Notes: a model not told the origin generated them from the sequence alone. Shown: positions 7,944-17,942, numbered from the stretch's first letter. The stretch: 35,147 bases of DNA from Clostridiaceae bacterium (GCA_012519925.1 JAAYPF010000222.1:1-35147); one strand, 5' to 3'. A program made the numbers and translations.

Positions 7944-10900
7944 ATGCCTTTACCATATGTATTTTCATTGCTTTTCCTTGTGTCAACTGCTATTATTTTA
8001 TTCTATGGCTTGTTTATTATTTCATTAAATACAAAATCTGCACTACATATTGTATTTTTTTTCATATGCCTAAGTTCCGCAGTGTGGTCCTTTGCTTTAG
8101 CTATTTCTAATTCTGCTCTAGATTATGAGACTTGTTTACTTTGGAGGAGAATAGGTGCTTTTGGTTGGGGAACTTTTTTTAGCTTTTTTCTTCACTTTAG
8201 TATGATTTTAACTAAAAAAGAAGAGCTTTTAAAGAAAAAGTGGATATATTTGCTATTATACTTACCAGCAGTTATTAGTGTTTATGTTTTTGGTCCATAT
8301 AACAGGCTAGATCAAGAAGCTTATAATCTAGTTGAGACACAAACCGGTTGGGTAAATGTATCCTACAATACTATTTGGGATTGGTTATATAATATTTACT
8401 ATATAAGTTTTTATTTGGCTGGCATTAAACTTATTTTCAGTTGGGCAAAGCAAATAAAGGAAACGGTTAAGAAAAAGAAAGTTTATCTGATATGTGCTTC
8501 TACTCTCTTGATCTTCATATTTGGTACTATGTCTGAGTTTGTTATAAATTCTGTGTTTTCATTTAAGATTCCACAAATAGCTCCCTTACTTTTTCTTATT
8601 CCAATAACCATCATGCTTTATTATGTCAGAAGATTCGACCTCATAAAACAAAGTAACACAGCAACAGATAACTTTTATATTCTTAGTGAAGACGAACGCT
8701 CAAAGTTATATCTAAGTTTGAGTGTTGCTTTCTTGTTAGGTGCTTTTGCTAATGTTGCGATTATGTACTTCACTGGTAGGCAATCCTTAGATTCAGTCTT
8801 GATTTTTGGTGCCTTTTTAATCTTTGTAGCATTTTCGATTCAGATTATTCAGAAATTTGGAGTTAAATTTGTTTATAAGGATTTATTGTCGAATATTATT
8901 TTAACATTGTCAATTCCAGTTATTACATTGAAGTACTTTGATTTTTCGCCTATTTATGGAGGGATAATTCCAATAATATTCTTAGTTACGAGCATTGCCT
9001 TTAGCCAAAGACGTATGCTTGTATTAAACGGGATAGCTACCTTTTTTACACTGATATGTATTTGGATTAAATCGCCTTCTGTAATGGTTGTTCAATTTAC
9101 AGGAGCAGATCATGCAGGTAGAATACTATTGGTACTTGCAATATTTTTTATGGCCTTTTATATTAACCATGTATATACTCAGAGGATTTCTGAAAACGAA
9201 GAGAAATTAAGTCTTCAAAAGCTGCTTTCACGAATATCTTCCATATTTATAAATACTAATGAAAGCAATTTAGAAGCTAGAGTTCAAGATGTCCTGAGAT
9301 TATGTGGAGAGTATTATAATATAGATCGTGTGTGTGTTTTGATTTTTCCAGATGGTCAGAAAGAAATGAAATTTTTCGAGTGGTGTGCCGATAAGAAATT
9401 ATCAATGGATGCTCATGCTAAAGAAAAGAGGGCAGGAAGAATATTAGAATTAATGAATGTAAGGCAATTTATACAACAAGAGAGTATTTGCATATCGGAT
9501 ATTGCCGCAACCTCTGAGGAATATATCGAGGGTGAAGAAACAAAATCTACAATTATCAGTCCATTATTGAATCGAGATTATACAATAGGTCTAATGGGTT
9601 TTGAAAGTGAAGAGCGTGTATTCGAATTTAAAGAATATCAGAAGGAGACGCTCAAAGTTTTAGCTCACTTGATTTCAGATGTGATGTTAAAGGTAGAGGC
9701 TGAAAAAGAAATTAATTATAGGGCAAATTATGACACTTTGACAGGTCTTCTAAATAGAGCGATGTTTATGAATCAGCTAAAAAGTGCAATAAAAATGGCA
9801 GAACGGGCAGAAAAGCTTGTAGGAGTTGCTTTTGTTGATATAGATTCCTTTAAATATGTTAATGACACATTAGGTCATGATGGTGGAGACTTTTTATTGG
9901 TGAAGATAGGTGAGAGAATCTCAAGTTGTCTTCGTTTATATGACATTGTTGCACGTTTTGGAGGGGATGAGTTTGTAATAATGATTCCCCAGATTTCAAA
10001 TATTGAAGATATATATGCAGTTGCGTCGAAAATTACCGATAGTTTTAAAAAACCAATAAAAATGGGTAATCAAGAGTTCTTTATAACCGTCAGTATGGGG
10101 GTTTCAGTGTATCCTTTAGATGGAAGAGAACCGGAGGATCTTGTCAAGAATGCTTCGGCTGCAATGATTATTTCGAAAGAGAACGGCAAAAACAAGTATA
10201 CTATGTCTTCTTCATTCCTTCAAAAGGAGATTGAAGTAAATGCAAGTCTTACGAATAGTTTACACCTTGCTATACAACGGAAGGAATTTATACTGAATTA
10301 TCAACCTCAAGTAAATACAGCCTCGGGTGATATTGTAGGAGTGGAAGCTTTGATTAGATGGAAACATCCCCAAAAAGGAATAATATTACCAGGAGTATTT
10401 ATTCCTTTAGCTGAAAAGAGCGGTTTAATCAATCATATAGGTCAATGGGTACTAAACGAAGCTTGTGAACAAAACAGAAGATGGCAAGACATGGGTTACA
10501 AACCCATAAAAATGGCTGTTAACTTGTCATTAGGGCAGTTTCTAAATCCTAATCTCGTTGAAACCATAGAAGGTATACTTAATAAAACACAATTGTCTCC
10601 AAATTTTCTTGAGCTTGAAATCACTGAAAGTATAGCTGCCTATGATGCTGAATATATAATAAATACGTTAAATAGCTTAAAATCATTAGGAGTTTCGATT
10701 TCTATAGATGATTTCGGTACAGAGTATTCATCTTTAAGCAGGTTGAAAATTATGCCTGTGGACAAGATAAAAATTGATATGAGATTTATACAAGGTATTT
10801 CTAGGGGTTCAAAGGATGAAAGTATAATCAAGGCTATGTTGCAATTAGGGAAAACCTTTGGGCTCAAAGTGCTAGCAGAAGGTGTGGAAAATGAACAACA

Positions 10901-11006
10901 GTTGGAGTTTCTTAAGGAGAATCTTTGTGATGAAATTCAAGGTTTTTATTTTTACAAGCCAATGGATGCTAAAGCTCTTGAAAAGATTTTAAAAGATATT
11001 AGGTAA
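7944..11006 (+). CDS. Membrane GAF-GGDEF-EAL protein, predicted bifunctional c-di-GMP enzyme
   Basis: This protein has 1020 residues. The N-terminal ~230 residues resemble the seven-helix sensor region of some histidine kinases (7TM), and a second hydrophobic block lies at about 255-410. A GAF-like domain follows (about 415-570). The GGDEF domain has an intact GGDEF at 673-677 and the inhibitory I-site RLYD at 664-667, exactly five residues upstream. The EAL domain has E801-A-L, VNLSLGQF, LEITES, KIDMRFI and AEGVENE. Its loop-6 motif reads DDFGTEYSSL (922-931), with Glu where Gly is usual. Both making and degrading c-di-GMP are therefore possible. The start is ATG with GAAGGGGG 11 bases upstream. 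Orientation and proximity to the preceding phosphodiesterase suggest a linked role, but the 200-base gap makes co-transcription uncertain. Confidence 0.9.
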   Translation: MPLPYVFSLLFLVSTAIILFYGLFIISLNTKSALHIVFFFICLSSAVWSFALAISNSALDYETCLLWRRIGAFGWGTFFSFFLHFSMILTKKEELLKKKWIYLLLYLPAVISVYVFGPYNRLDQEAYNLVETQTGWVNVSYNTIWDWLYNIYYISFYLAGIKLIFSWAKQIKETVKKKKVYLICASTLLIFIFGTMSEFVINSVFSFKIPQIAPLLFLIPITIMLYYVRRFDLIKQSNTATDNFYILSEDERSKLYLSLSVAFLLGAFANVAIMYFTGRQSLDSVLIFGAFLIFVAFSIQIIQKFGVKFVYKDLLSNIILTLSIPVITLKYFDFSPIYGGIIPIIFLVTSIAFSQRRMLVLNGIATFFTLICIWIKSPSVMVVQFTGADHAGRILLVLAIFFMAFYINHVYTQRISENEEKLSLQKLLSRISSIFINTNESNLEARVQDVLRLCGEYYNIDRVCVLIFPDGQKEMKFFEWCADKKLSMDAHAKEKRAGRILELMNVRQFIQQESICISDIAATSEEYIEGEETKSTIISPLLNRDYTIGLMGFESEERVFEFKEYQKETLKVLAHLISDVMLKVEAEKEINYRANYDTLTGLLNRAMFMNQLKSAIKMAERAEKLVGVAFVDIDSFKYVNDTLGHDGGDFLLVKIGERISSCLRLYDIVARFGGDEFVIMIPQISNIEDIYAVASKITDSFKKPIKMGNQEFFITVSMGVSVYPLDGREPEDLVKNASAAMIISKENGKNKYTMSSSFLQKEIEVNASLTNSLHLAIQRKEFILNYQPQVNTASGDIVGVEALIRWKHPQKGIILPGVFIPLAEKSGLINHIGQWVLNEACEQNRRWQDMGYKPIKMAVNLSLGQFLNPNLVETIEGILNKTQLSPNFLELEITESIAAYDAEYIINTLNSLKSLGVSISIDDFGTEYSSLSRLKIMPVDKIKIDMRFIQGISRGSKDESIIKAMLQLGKTFGLKVLAEGVENEQQLEFLKENLCDEIQGFYFYKPMDAKALEKILKDIR

Positions 11007-11081
11007 AGCAGGAGTTTGCTATATTGACAAAATCTTAATGATATAATACTATATAACATATCGGAAAAGTAAGGATATAAG

Positions 11082-11119
11082 TATTGGTTATATATTTATT
11101 GATATAGCCAATATTTTTT
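11082..11119 (+). terminator. Rho-independent terminator after the GGDEF-EAL gene
   Basis: A 12-base stem (11082-11093 with 11102-11113, one G-U pair) and an 8-base loop run into TTTTTT. It lies 75 bases past the stop of the membrane GGDEF-EAL gene and ahead of the PLP enzyme gene. Confidence 0.75.
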
Positions 11120-11173
11120 AAACAAAACACTACTAAAACAATAGGAGTAATAACGTATAAAAGGAGAGCTGCA

Positions 11174-12313
11174 ATGGGTAAAAGTATAAGTACAAATCTC
11201 GTACATGGTTACAAAGGCTATGATCCACAGACAGGGGCTGTGAGTTTTCCAATATACCAAAGTGCAACATTCAGGCATCCAAGCTTGAATGAGTCTACAG
11301 GGTATGATTATTCAAGGCTTCAAAATCCTACAAGAGAAGAGTTAGAAAACACAATTGCTTTATTAGAAAATGGTAAGCATGGGTTGGCATTTTCTAGTGG
11401 AATGGCTGCAGTGTCCGCGATACTAAAGCTTTTTTCTCCGAAGGACCATATCATTGTATCGGATGATTTATATGGAGGCACATACCGCATTTTTGAAGAG
11501 ATATACAAAAAGTATGGTATAGACTTTAGTTTTGTGGATACTAGTTGTGTGAAAAACATAGAGGAAAGTATTACACCGAATACTGCTGCAATATTTATTG
11601 AAACACCTTCAAATCCCATGATGAAAATAACTGACTTAAGAGCAGTTTCAGAGCTTTCAAAAGCAAAAGGAATATTGTCTATTGTAGATAATACTTTCCT
11701 TACGCCATATTATCAAAGACCTTTAGAGCTTGGAATAGATCTTGTGTTGCACAGTGGAACGAAATATCTTGGTGGACATAATGATACTTTAGCGGGATTG
11801 ATAGTTGTTTCTGATGATAAAATAGCAGAGGATTTAAGGTTGATACAAAAATCTGAAGGAGCGGTTCTTGCACCTTTTGACAGCTGGCTTATCTTAAGGG
11901 GATTAAAAACTCTTGGTATACGTCTTGATAGGCAGCAGTACAACGCTCAAAAAATTGCAAATTGGCTAAAGGGACATAAAAAGGTGGAAGCGGTATACTA
12001 TGCTGGATTGCTTGAAAATGATGGATATAAAATCTTAAATAGTCAAGCTTCAGGATATGGTGCTATGGTTTCGCTTCACTTAAAGGATGCCGCACAAGTA
12101 GAATCAATACTTGAAAGAGTAAAAGTTTTTATTTATGCCGAAAGCTTAGGAGGGGTTGAAAGTTTGATAACTTATCCTATTGCACAAACGCATAAGGCGA
12201 TACCTTCTGAAATAAGAGAAAGATTAGGCGTTAATGACAGGCTTCTTAGATTGTCGGTGGGGATAGAGGATATTAATGACTTGATAAATGATTTAGAGCA
12301 GGCTATGAGTTAA
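11174..12313 (+). CDS. PLP-dependent cystathionine gamma-synthase/lyase family enzyme
   Basis: This 379-residue protein belongs to the Cys/Met metabolism PLP family (fold type I). It shows YSRLQNPTREELE (residues about 46-58), FSSGMAA (cofactor phosphate loop), VDNTFLTP (cofactor aspartate) and SGTKYLGGHND, with the Schiff-base lysine. The C-terminal SLGGVESL and RLSVGIED segments are also typical. The length fits cystathionine gamma-synthase, gamma-lyase or O-acyl-homoserine sulfhydrylase of the short type rather than the ~425-residue MetY type; sequence alone does not decide among them. The ATG follows AAAGGAGAG. Its place just ahead of the sulfate assimilation operon suggests incorporation or recycling of sulfide and cysteine. 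Confidence 0.88.
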   Translation: MGKSISTNLVHGYKGYDPQTGAVSFPIYQSATFRHPSLNESTGYDYSRLQNPTREELENTIALLENGKHGLAFSSGMAAVSAILKLFSPKDHIIVSDDLYGGTYRIFEEIYKKYGIDFSFVDTSCVKNIEESITPNTAAIFIETPSNPMMKITDLRAVSELSKAKGILSIVDNTFLTPYYQRPLELGIDLVLHSGTKYLGGHNDTLAGLIVVSDDKIAEDLRLIQKSEGAVLAPFDSWLILRGLKTLGIRLDRQQYNAQKIANWLKGHKKVEAVYYAGLLENDGYKILNSQASGYGAMVSLHLKDAAQVESILERVKVFIYAESLGGVESLITYPIAQTHKAIPSEIRERLGVNDRLLRLSVGIEDINDLINDLEQAMS

Positions 12314-12500
12314 TGAGTCTGTTTTGAGGGAATGCTTTTGGTTGTAGGTAGGATGGGATTATCGAATTTTTTAGGGATACTGTAAGAATAATTGATATTA
12401 GAAAGCTGGAGGATTATACTGAAAACTGCTGACAATAAAGGTTCTATGTATTTATCTATTTTAATGACGAGTAAACCTATAGGAATTTTATAAAATTATA

Positions 12501-12530
12501 TTGACAACGAGGTTTGTATCGTGGTAATAT
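12501..12530 (+). promoter_or_regulatory. Promoter of the sulfate assimilation operon
   Basis: TTGACA at 12501-12506 is followed after 18 bases by TAATAT at 12525-12530; a TATAAT three bases further on gives a longer spacer. The start of transcription near 12537 would leave a leader of about 270 bases. The stretch 12314-12500 before it holds nothing I recognise. Confidence 0.5.
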
Positions 12531-12561
12531 AATACCAATAAAACACATATGAATTATTGTG

Positions 12562-12727
12562 TATCCCTTGGCTCAGAAATCTGAAAGGAGCAAAGGGATA
12601 AAAAATTCACAAAACCAAAGTAAACAGATAGGTATATATCTGTATAAGAAGTTGAACATTCAATTATGGCAGTGGGAAAACCTATATTATTTATTAAAGA
12701 ATAGGAATTTATAGAAAACCTATTTTT
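12562..12727 (+). promoter_or_regulatory. Structured leader of the sulfite reductase operon, possible attenuator
   Basis: The leader has a long hairpin: TATCCCTT-G-GCTC at 12562-12574 pairs with GAGC-A-AAGGGATA at 12588-12600, and no T run follows. Downstream, AAAACCTAT occurs twice (12677-12685 and 12715-12723), on either side of AATAGG at 12700-12705. AATAGG can pair either with the first copy or with the second, and the second pairing runs directly into TTTTT. That is the layout of an antiterminator/terminator switch, although the stems are only five to six bases. No SAM riboswitch or T-box core is recognisable. Confidence 0.35.
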
Positions 12728-12807
12728 ATAAATTTATGTACTGGGGGAGTGGAAAGGTAAACAAGCTCAGATATGTATAGCTTATCATTGCAAGGGGAGG
12801 TTGACTT

Positions 12808-14394
12808 ATGGCGTACGATCAAGTTTGGAGAAAAGATGTGGAGTTACTGAACAATGTGGAAAAAATAAAGCTTGATAGAGATGGTTTAGAGGTTATTGAG
12901 GCTATTATTAAAAAGTATTCAAAGTATGGGTTTGACTCTGTTCCTGAAGAAGATAGGATTTTGCTCAAATGGGCAGGAATATATGAACAGAAACCAAAAA
13001 ATGGATTGTTTATGCTGAGGGTTCGTATAAATACCGGAAAAATTAATGTCTCTGGTGCAAAAGTGTTGTCAGAGATTTCTCAAAAATATGGTAGAAACTT
13101 TATGAAAATAACAACCCGTGGTGCAATTCAATTTTATAACATTCGATTAGAAGACTTACCCGATATTTTTAATAAGTTAAACAGTGTACATCTTGCTAGT
13201 TATGAGGCATGTGGAGATTGCCCGAGAACTGTTATAGGAAATCCCTTAGCTGGAATTGACAAAAATGAGCTGTTTGATACTACTGAACTGGTGAATAAAG
13301 TTAATGATTTCTTACTTCTGAACAGAGATTTTTCAAACTTACCAAGGAAGCTGAAAATTTCTATTTCAGCGAGTACAAAAAATGCAGGAAATTCAGAGAT
13401 AAATGATATTTCTTTTACTCCAGCTATAAAAAAGATAGAGGGTAAAGAAGTAATAGGATTTCATCTGAAGGTTGGAGGTGGGCTTTCCACTAAACCAGTA
13501 ATAGCAAAAGAAATAAATGCTTTTATAGCTGTAGAGCAAGTACAAAAAGTTATTGAGGCAGTTGCTACAATATTCAGAGACTATGGATACAGAAACAACA
13601 GAAACCGGGCTAGATTGAAATTTCTTATAGAGGATTGGGGAATAGAAAAGTTTACTGAAAAACTGTATGAATATACAGGAGTATTGCCAACAAAGGGAAT
13701 TGATAAAACCGAAGATTGCAGCTATATAAATTATTATGGAGTTAATCCGCAAAAGCAAAAAGGTAAGAGCTATATTGGTGTACATATTCCATTAGGACAA
13801 ATGAATTCAGCAGATTTTAACGAGTTAGCCCAAATAAGTGAAGAGTATGGCGATGGCATTCTTCGAACTACTTCATGTCAGAATATTATTATTTCAGGAA
13901 TTAAAAATGACAAGCTTGATGAGGTGTTAAGTAAAGAAATATTTAAGAAATTATCATACCAGCCAAAAACTATACTGAGTCGTATAGTGGCGTGTACGGG
14001 TTCTAAGTTTTGTAATCTTGCCTTAGTGGACACTCAAAGCATAGCACTAAAGCTTTCTAAATTTATCGATGAGAAGCTAGAGGTTGATGTACCGATAAAC
14101 ATTAAGATTTCAGGCTGTCCGAATTCATGCGGACACACTAATACAGCAGATATTGGAATTAGAGGCTCTATAATTAAACAGGAGGGTAAAAGGTATGAAG
14201 CGTTTGATGTGTTTTTAGGAGGTAAGCTTGGGCAAGGGGCAACTTTTGGACAGAAATTGGATTTAAGGCTAAGGGAAAATGAATTGATAAAAGCTATTGC
14301 TAAGATTATTGAGCAGTATTTAGCTCACCGTAAGGATAATGAAACTTTTCACAACTTTATATCTAGAGTTGATGCAAGGGGTTTTTTGACCTAA
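12808..14394 (+). CDS. Siroheme sulfite (or nitrite) reductase, ferredoxin type
   Basis: This 528-residue enzyme is predicted to reduce sulfite to sulfide with six electrons, using siroheme coupled to a 4Fe-4S cluster. The cluster cysteines are visible as C396-x5-C402 and C437-x3-C441 (CTGSKFC and SGCPNSCG). Substrate-side basic residues lie in RVRINTGKI and TTRGAIQFYNI, and CPRTVIGNP is typical of the family. It has the duplicated architecture and length of ferredoxin-dependent assimilatory reductases (NirA/SirA type). The family also includes nitrite reductases, but placement directly ahead of APS reductase and CysD/CysN argues for sulfite. The start follows AAGGGGAGG at 12791-12799. It is the first gene of a four-gene operon. 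Confidence 0.88.
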   Translation: MAYDQVWRKDVELLNNVEKIKLDRDGLEVIEAIIKKYSKYGFDSVPEEDRILLKWAGIYEQKPKNGLFMLRVRINTGKINVSGAKVLSEISQKYGRNFMKITTRGAIQFYNIRLEDLPDIFNKLNSVHLASYEACGDCPRTVIGNPLAGIDKNELFDTTELVNKVNDFLLLNRDFSNLPRKLKISISASTKNAGNSEINDISFTPAIKKIEGKEVIGFHLKVGGGLSTKPVIAKEINAFIAVEQVQKVIEAVATIFRDYGYRNNRNRARLKFLIEDWGIEKFTEKLYEYTGVLPTKGIDKTEDCSYINYYGVNPQKQKGKSYIGVHIPLGQMNSADFNELAQISEEYGDGILRTTSCQNIIISGIKNDKLDEVLSKEIFKKLSYQPKTILSRIVACTGSKFCNLALVDTQSIALKLSKFIDEKLEVDVPINIKISGCPNSCGHTNTADIGIRGSIIKQEGKRYEAFDVFLGGKLGQGATFGQKLDLRLRENELIKAIAKIIEQYLAHRKDNETFHNFISRVDARGFLT

Positions 14395-14464
14395 ATACTG
14401 TATAGATAAAGTAGATAAGAAAGAGCCATAAGGAGGATATTCTGAATAAGGGTGGGAGGTAATT

Positions 14465-15199
14465 ATGAATAAACAGGATATAGATAAATTAAACTATGAT
14501 TTTAGGGAAAAGTCACCTAAGGAGATAATAAACTTTGCCCTTGAAAAGTTTGGAGTACATAGAATAGCACTTGCATCAAGCCTTTCGATTGAGGATCAGG
14601 TGCTGACAGAAATCTTTATTAAAGCCTCTAAAAAAGCAAGAATATTTTTTATTGACACTGGAAGACATTTTCAAAATACTTATGATTTAATACAAGAAAC
14701 CTCTTCTAGATATCATTTCAGATATGAAGTATATGCTCCATCAAATGAACAGTTGGAAAAGATAATAGCGGAACATGGTCCGAATATGTTTTATGACAGC
14801 ATTGATTTAAGGAAAAAGTGCTGTGAGGTAAGAAAAGTTGAACCTCTCAAGCGAGTGCTTGCTACCTTGGATGCTTGGGTGTGTGGGCTAAGAAGAGAGC
14901 AGTCTTTAACAAGAGATGGCATTGAATTATTTGAATGGGATTATACACATGAAGTGGTAAAAATAAACCCATTGGCATTTTGGAACGAGGATAAGGTTTG
15001 GGACTATATACAAAAGGAGAACATACCATATAACAGCTTATATAATAAGGATTTCAGAAGTATTGGCTGTCAACCCTGCACTCGGGCAGTAAGGCTTGGG
15101 GAAGATGTGAGAAGTGGCAGATGGTGGTGGGAAGATCCGGATAAAAAGGAATGCGGTCTACATATTTCAGCAGGTCAAAAAGTAAATGGGGAGGGATAA
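14465..15199 (+). CDS. cysH: Adenylyl-sulfate (APS) reductase, 4Fe-4S type, CysH family
   Basis: This 244-residue protein reduces APS to sulfite and AMP using thioredoxin or a similar donor. The four cluster cysteines that distinguish APS reductases from PAPS reductases are all present: C119-C120 (KKCCEVRK) and C202-x2-C205 (GCQPC). The catalytic C230 sits in the ECGLH motif near the C-terminus. The nucleotide-binding region shows [10 protein letters not shown] and FIDTGRHF. Use of APS rather than PAPS fits the broken APS-kinase domain on CysN downstream. The ATG follows GGGAGG. The cysD start lies 3 bases past its stop, indicating translational coupling. Confidence 0.92.
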   Translation: MNKQDIDKLNYDFREKSPKEIINFALEKFGVHRIALASSLSIEDQVLTEIFIKASKKARIFFIDTGRHFQNTYDLIQETSSRYHFRYEVYAPSNEQLEKIIAEHGPNMFYDSIDLRKKCCEVRKVEPLKRVLATLDAWVCGLRREQSLTRDGIELFEWDYTHEVVKINPLAFWNEDKVWDYIQKENIPYNSLYNKDFRSIGCQPCTRAVRLGEDVRSGRWWWEDPDKKECGLHISAGQKVNGEG

Positions 15200-15201
15200 G
15201 A

Positions 15202-16083
15202 ATGGATCATTTAGACAAATTGGAGGCACAGAGTGTCTATATTTTGAGAGAGGCGTACAGGAATTTTAAAAACATATGCATGCTGTGGTCGATAGGGAAA
15301 GATAGCACGGTGCTTTTATGGCTTGCTAGAAAGGCTTTCTTTGGTCATGTGCCTATACCACTGGTACATATAGACACGCATTATAAAATACCTGAAATGA
15401 TATCTTATAGGGATCAATTGGCATTAAAGTGGGGTCTAACAATGGTGTATGGAGAAAATTCGAAGGCACTAAAGGAAAAAGACACTTTTCCAGATGGCAA
15501 AACCGATCGTTTGTCCTGCTGCCAATCCCTTAAGTCAGAAGCTTTAAAACATACACTGTCTGGAGAATGGCAAAGATATATTTTAGACCATAGTACAGGG
15601 GAATATATAAAGGATTCGAACAAAGAGAAATATACCGGGGTAATTGTTGGTGTAAGAGCCGATGAAGAGGGAAGCCGTTCAAAGGAAAGATATTTTTCTC
15701 CTAGAGATAAAGAGAATGATTGGGATGTGGGAGATCAGCCGCCTGAATTCTGGAATCAGTTTAAGACGGATTTTGCTCCAGGAACGCATGTAAGAATACA
15801 TCCCCTACTTGATTGGACTGAACTTAATATATGGGAATATATAGACCGTGAAAATATCCCTATAACTTCACTATATTTTGATAGAGGCGACGGGAAACGC
15901 TATAGGTCTTTAGGTTGCTTCCCGTGTACCTTACCTGTAGATTCTACAGCAAAAAATGTAAGTGAAATAATAGAAGAATTAAAAAGCGGAAAATTTTCAA
16001 AAATAGCAGAAAGATCGGGAAGGGCACAAGACAAGGATGATGGCGGAGGGCTTGAAACACTTCGTAAAGGGGGGTATATGTAA
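15202..16083 (+). CDS. cysD: Sulfate adenylyltransferase subunit 2 (CysD)
   Basis: The small catalytic subunit of ATP sulfurylase, 293 residues, makes APS from ATP and sulfate together with CysN. It is an N-type ATP pyrophosphatase with the PP-loop SIGKDS at residues 30-35, [27 protein letters not shown], and [12 protein letters not shown] near the C-terminus, all standard for CysD. The frame is open back to 15151 inside cysH, but the real start is ATG 15202: GGGGAGGG ends 7 bases before it, and the family begins [11 protein letters not shown]. The next gene starts 1 base after the stop. Confidence 0.93.
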   Translation: MDHLDKLEAQSVYILREAYRNFKNICMLWSIGKDSTVLLWLARKAFFGHVPIPLVHIDTHYKIPEMISYRDQLALKWGLTMVYGENSKALKEKDTFPDGKTDRLSCCQSLKSEALKHTLSGEWQRYILDHSTGEYIKDSNKEKYTGVIVGVRADEEGSRSKERYFSPRDKENDWDVGDQPPEFWNQFKTDFAPGTHVRIHPLLDWTELNIWEYIDRENIPITSLYFDRGDGKRYRSLGCFPCTLPVDSTAKNVSEIIEELKSGKFSKIAERSGRAQDKDDGGGLETLRKGGYM

Positions 16084-16084
16084 T

Positions 16085-17881
16085 ATGGATGGAAGAGAGC
16101 AAATGAATATTGTTATTGTTGGTCATGTTGACCATGGAAAGAGTACAGTTATAGGAAGACTTCTTGCCGATACTGATTCGCTGCCAGAAGGTAAGTTTGA
16201 ATCGGTTAAGGAATATTGTCGTAAAAACTCCAGACCTTTTGAATATGCCTTTCTACTCGATGCTTTAAAGGATGAACAGGCACAAGGGATAACCATAGAT
16301 GCCGCAAGATGTTTTTTTAAAACTAGAAAAAGGGACTATATTATAATTGATGCTCCTGGGCATATTGAATTTCTTAAAAACATGGTTACTGGGGCATCAA
16401 GAGCGGAAGCCGCATTGCTTGTAATTGATGCTAAGGAAGGAATTCGTGAGAATTCTAAAAGGCATGGACATATTGTAGCAATGCTTGGAATAAAACAGGT
16501 TGTTGTATTAGTTAATAAAATGGATACAGTTAATTTTGATGAAACCGTTTATAACACAATTAAGTCAGAGTTTGGGGAATTTCTTGAAAAAATCAAGATT
16601 AGGCCCATAGATTTTATACCTATAAGTGCTTTTCACGGAGATAATATAACATCAAAATCCGATAAAACAACATGGTATGATGGTGCTACTGTTTTAGAAC
16701 AGTTAGATGCCTTTGAAAACAAAAAGAATAATACACAACAGGCCTTTCGTATGCCGGTTCAAGATATTTATAGATTTACTGAAAAAGGTGATGAAAGAAG
16801 AATTGTTGCTGGAACGGTAACGGGAGGAACAATAAACGAAGGAGATGAAGTGATGTTTCTTCCCTCCTATAAAAAATCTATTATTGAAAGTATTGAAGCT
16901 TTTAATGTAAGACCTAGAAAATCCGCAGGCACAGAAGAGGCTATAGGTGTTACTCTCAAAACTCAGATATATGTAAAGCCTGGTGAACTTATGGTTAGAA
17001 GAGATGAGCCACAACCCTTTGTCAGCTCAAGATTTAGAGCTAATGTTTTCTGGGTGGGAAAATCACCTCTTGTAAAAAACAAAAGCTATAAATTAAAAAT
17101 AGGAACCATGAGAATTGGTGTTAAACTACAAAAAATTATAAATATAATTGATGCTGCAGAAATGAATATAGACACGTTTAAGGATCAGGTAGAAAGGCAC
17201 GATGTGGCAGAGTGCGTATTTGAGACGCTAAAACCTATTGCTTTTGATACAATTTCGGAATATGAGCAAACTGGTCGCTTTGTAATTGTTGATAATTATG
17301 ATATTGCAGGAGGTGGCATAATATTAGAAAGTGTAAATGACTTAGAAAGTAGTTTGAAGGAGCACATAAAAAGTAGGGAATATTTTTGGGAAAAGAGCCT
17401 TATAGAAGAGTATCAGAGAGAACTAAGCTATGGACATAAATCTAAATTTATTGTAATTACCACAGGAAGCGAAGGCTTTGAGCAAAGTATTCAGGATATA
17501 GGAAGGAGATTAGAGAAAAAGCTTTTTGAAATGAAGCACAAAGTCTATTTTCTTGGGATTTCAAGCCTCCAAAGCGGGCTTGGTTTGGAGTTGAGTGCCC
17601 AGACGGAGGATAGAATCGAACAAATATATAAGCTCGGTGAACTGGCAAGAATTTTTACCGACTCCGGTCAGATTTTTATAACATCCGTGTTCAATTTGGA
17701 TGATTATGAGGCTCTAAGTTTAAAGAAACTTAATCAACCTAATGATATATTGATTATAAATATCGGTGAATCACCCTTTAGCAATTATATACCCGACGCT
17801 AGCATCGAAGTAAATGAAGCTGAGGATGAAATTTATCAAATACTTATTAGTCAGGATATAATAATTGAATACTATATTTAG
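16085..17881 (+). CDS. cysN: Sulfate adenylyltransferase subunit 1 (CysN) fused to a degenerate APS-kinase-like domain
   Basis: The regulatory GTPase subunit of ATP sulfurylase, 599 residues. EF-Tu-like GTPase motifs are intact: GHVDHGKS at 13-20, DAPGH, and NKMD. Two beta-barrel domains follow up to about residue 425. The C-terminal ~170 residues align with APS kinase (CysC) by pattern: [17 protein letters not shown], then [36 protein letters not shown]. The P-loop has become [10 protein letters not shown] at 459-468, and the usual LDGDNVRHGL segment has become [10 protein letters not shown], so kinase activity is very unlikely. The start is ATG 16085, one base after cysD ends; the frame extends upstream inside cysD. 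GTPase activity should still couple to sulfate activation. Confidence 0.9.
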   Translation: MDGREQMNIVIVGHVDHGKSTVIGRLLADTDSLPEGKFESVKEYCRKNSRPFEYAFLLDALKDEQAQGITIDAARCFFKTRKRDYIIIDAPGHIEFLKNMVTGASRAEAALLVIDAKEGIRENSKRHGHIVAMLGIKQVVVLVNKMDTVNFDETVYNTIKSEFGEFLEKIKIRPIDFIPISAFHGDNITSKSDKTTWYDGATVLEQLDAFENKKNNTQQAFRMPVQDIYRFTEKGDERRIVAGTVTGGTINEGDEVMFLPSYKKSIIESIEAFNVRPRKSAGTEEAIGVTLKTQIYVKPGELMVRRDEPQPFVSSRFRANVFWVGKSPLVKNKSYKLKIGTMRIGVKLQKIINIIDAAEMNIDTFKDQVERHDVAECVFETLKPIAFDTISEYEQTGRFVIVDNYDIAGGGIILESVNDLESSLKEHIKSREYFWEKSLIEEYQRELSYGHKSKFIVITTGSEGFEQSIQDIGRRLEKKLFEMKHKVYFLGISSLQSGLGLELSAQTEDRIEQIYKLGELARIFTDSGQIFITSVFNLDDYEALSLKKLNQPNDILIINIGESPFSNYIPDASIEVNEAEDEIYQILISQDIIIEYYI

Positions 17882-17912
17882 TTTTGCTTTGTTTATTAAA
17901 AGGAGCACAAAT

Positions 17913-17942
17913 AACATTCTGTATCCGAGGATACAGAATGTT
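17913..17942. repeat. Perfect 14-bp inverted repeat between convergent genes
   Basis: AACATTCTGTATCC at 17913-17926 and its exact complement at 17929-17942 are separated by only two bases. It lies 32 bases past cysN and about 110 bases past the end of the converging kinase gene. It would fold into a very stable hairpin, but neither strand has a T run after it (the plus strand continues with A). It could be a terminator without a U tail, or a palindromic protein-binding site. Confidence 0.6.

Noticed and set aside
11024-11047. TTGACA and TATAAT ahead of the PLP enzyme gene
   Set aside because: The spacer is only 12 bases, too short for a normal promoter, and the terminator at 11082-11119 lies downstream of it.
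12537-12807. SAM riboswitch or T-box in the sulfite reductase leader
   Set aside because: None of the conserved core sequences (T-box AGGGTGGNACCGCG or S-box stem cores) can be found.
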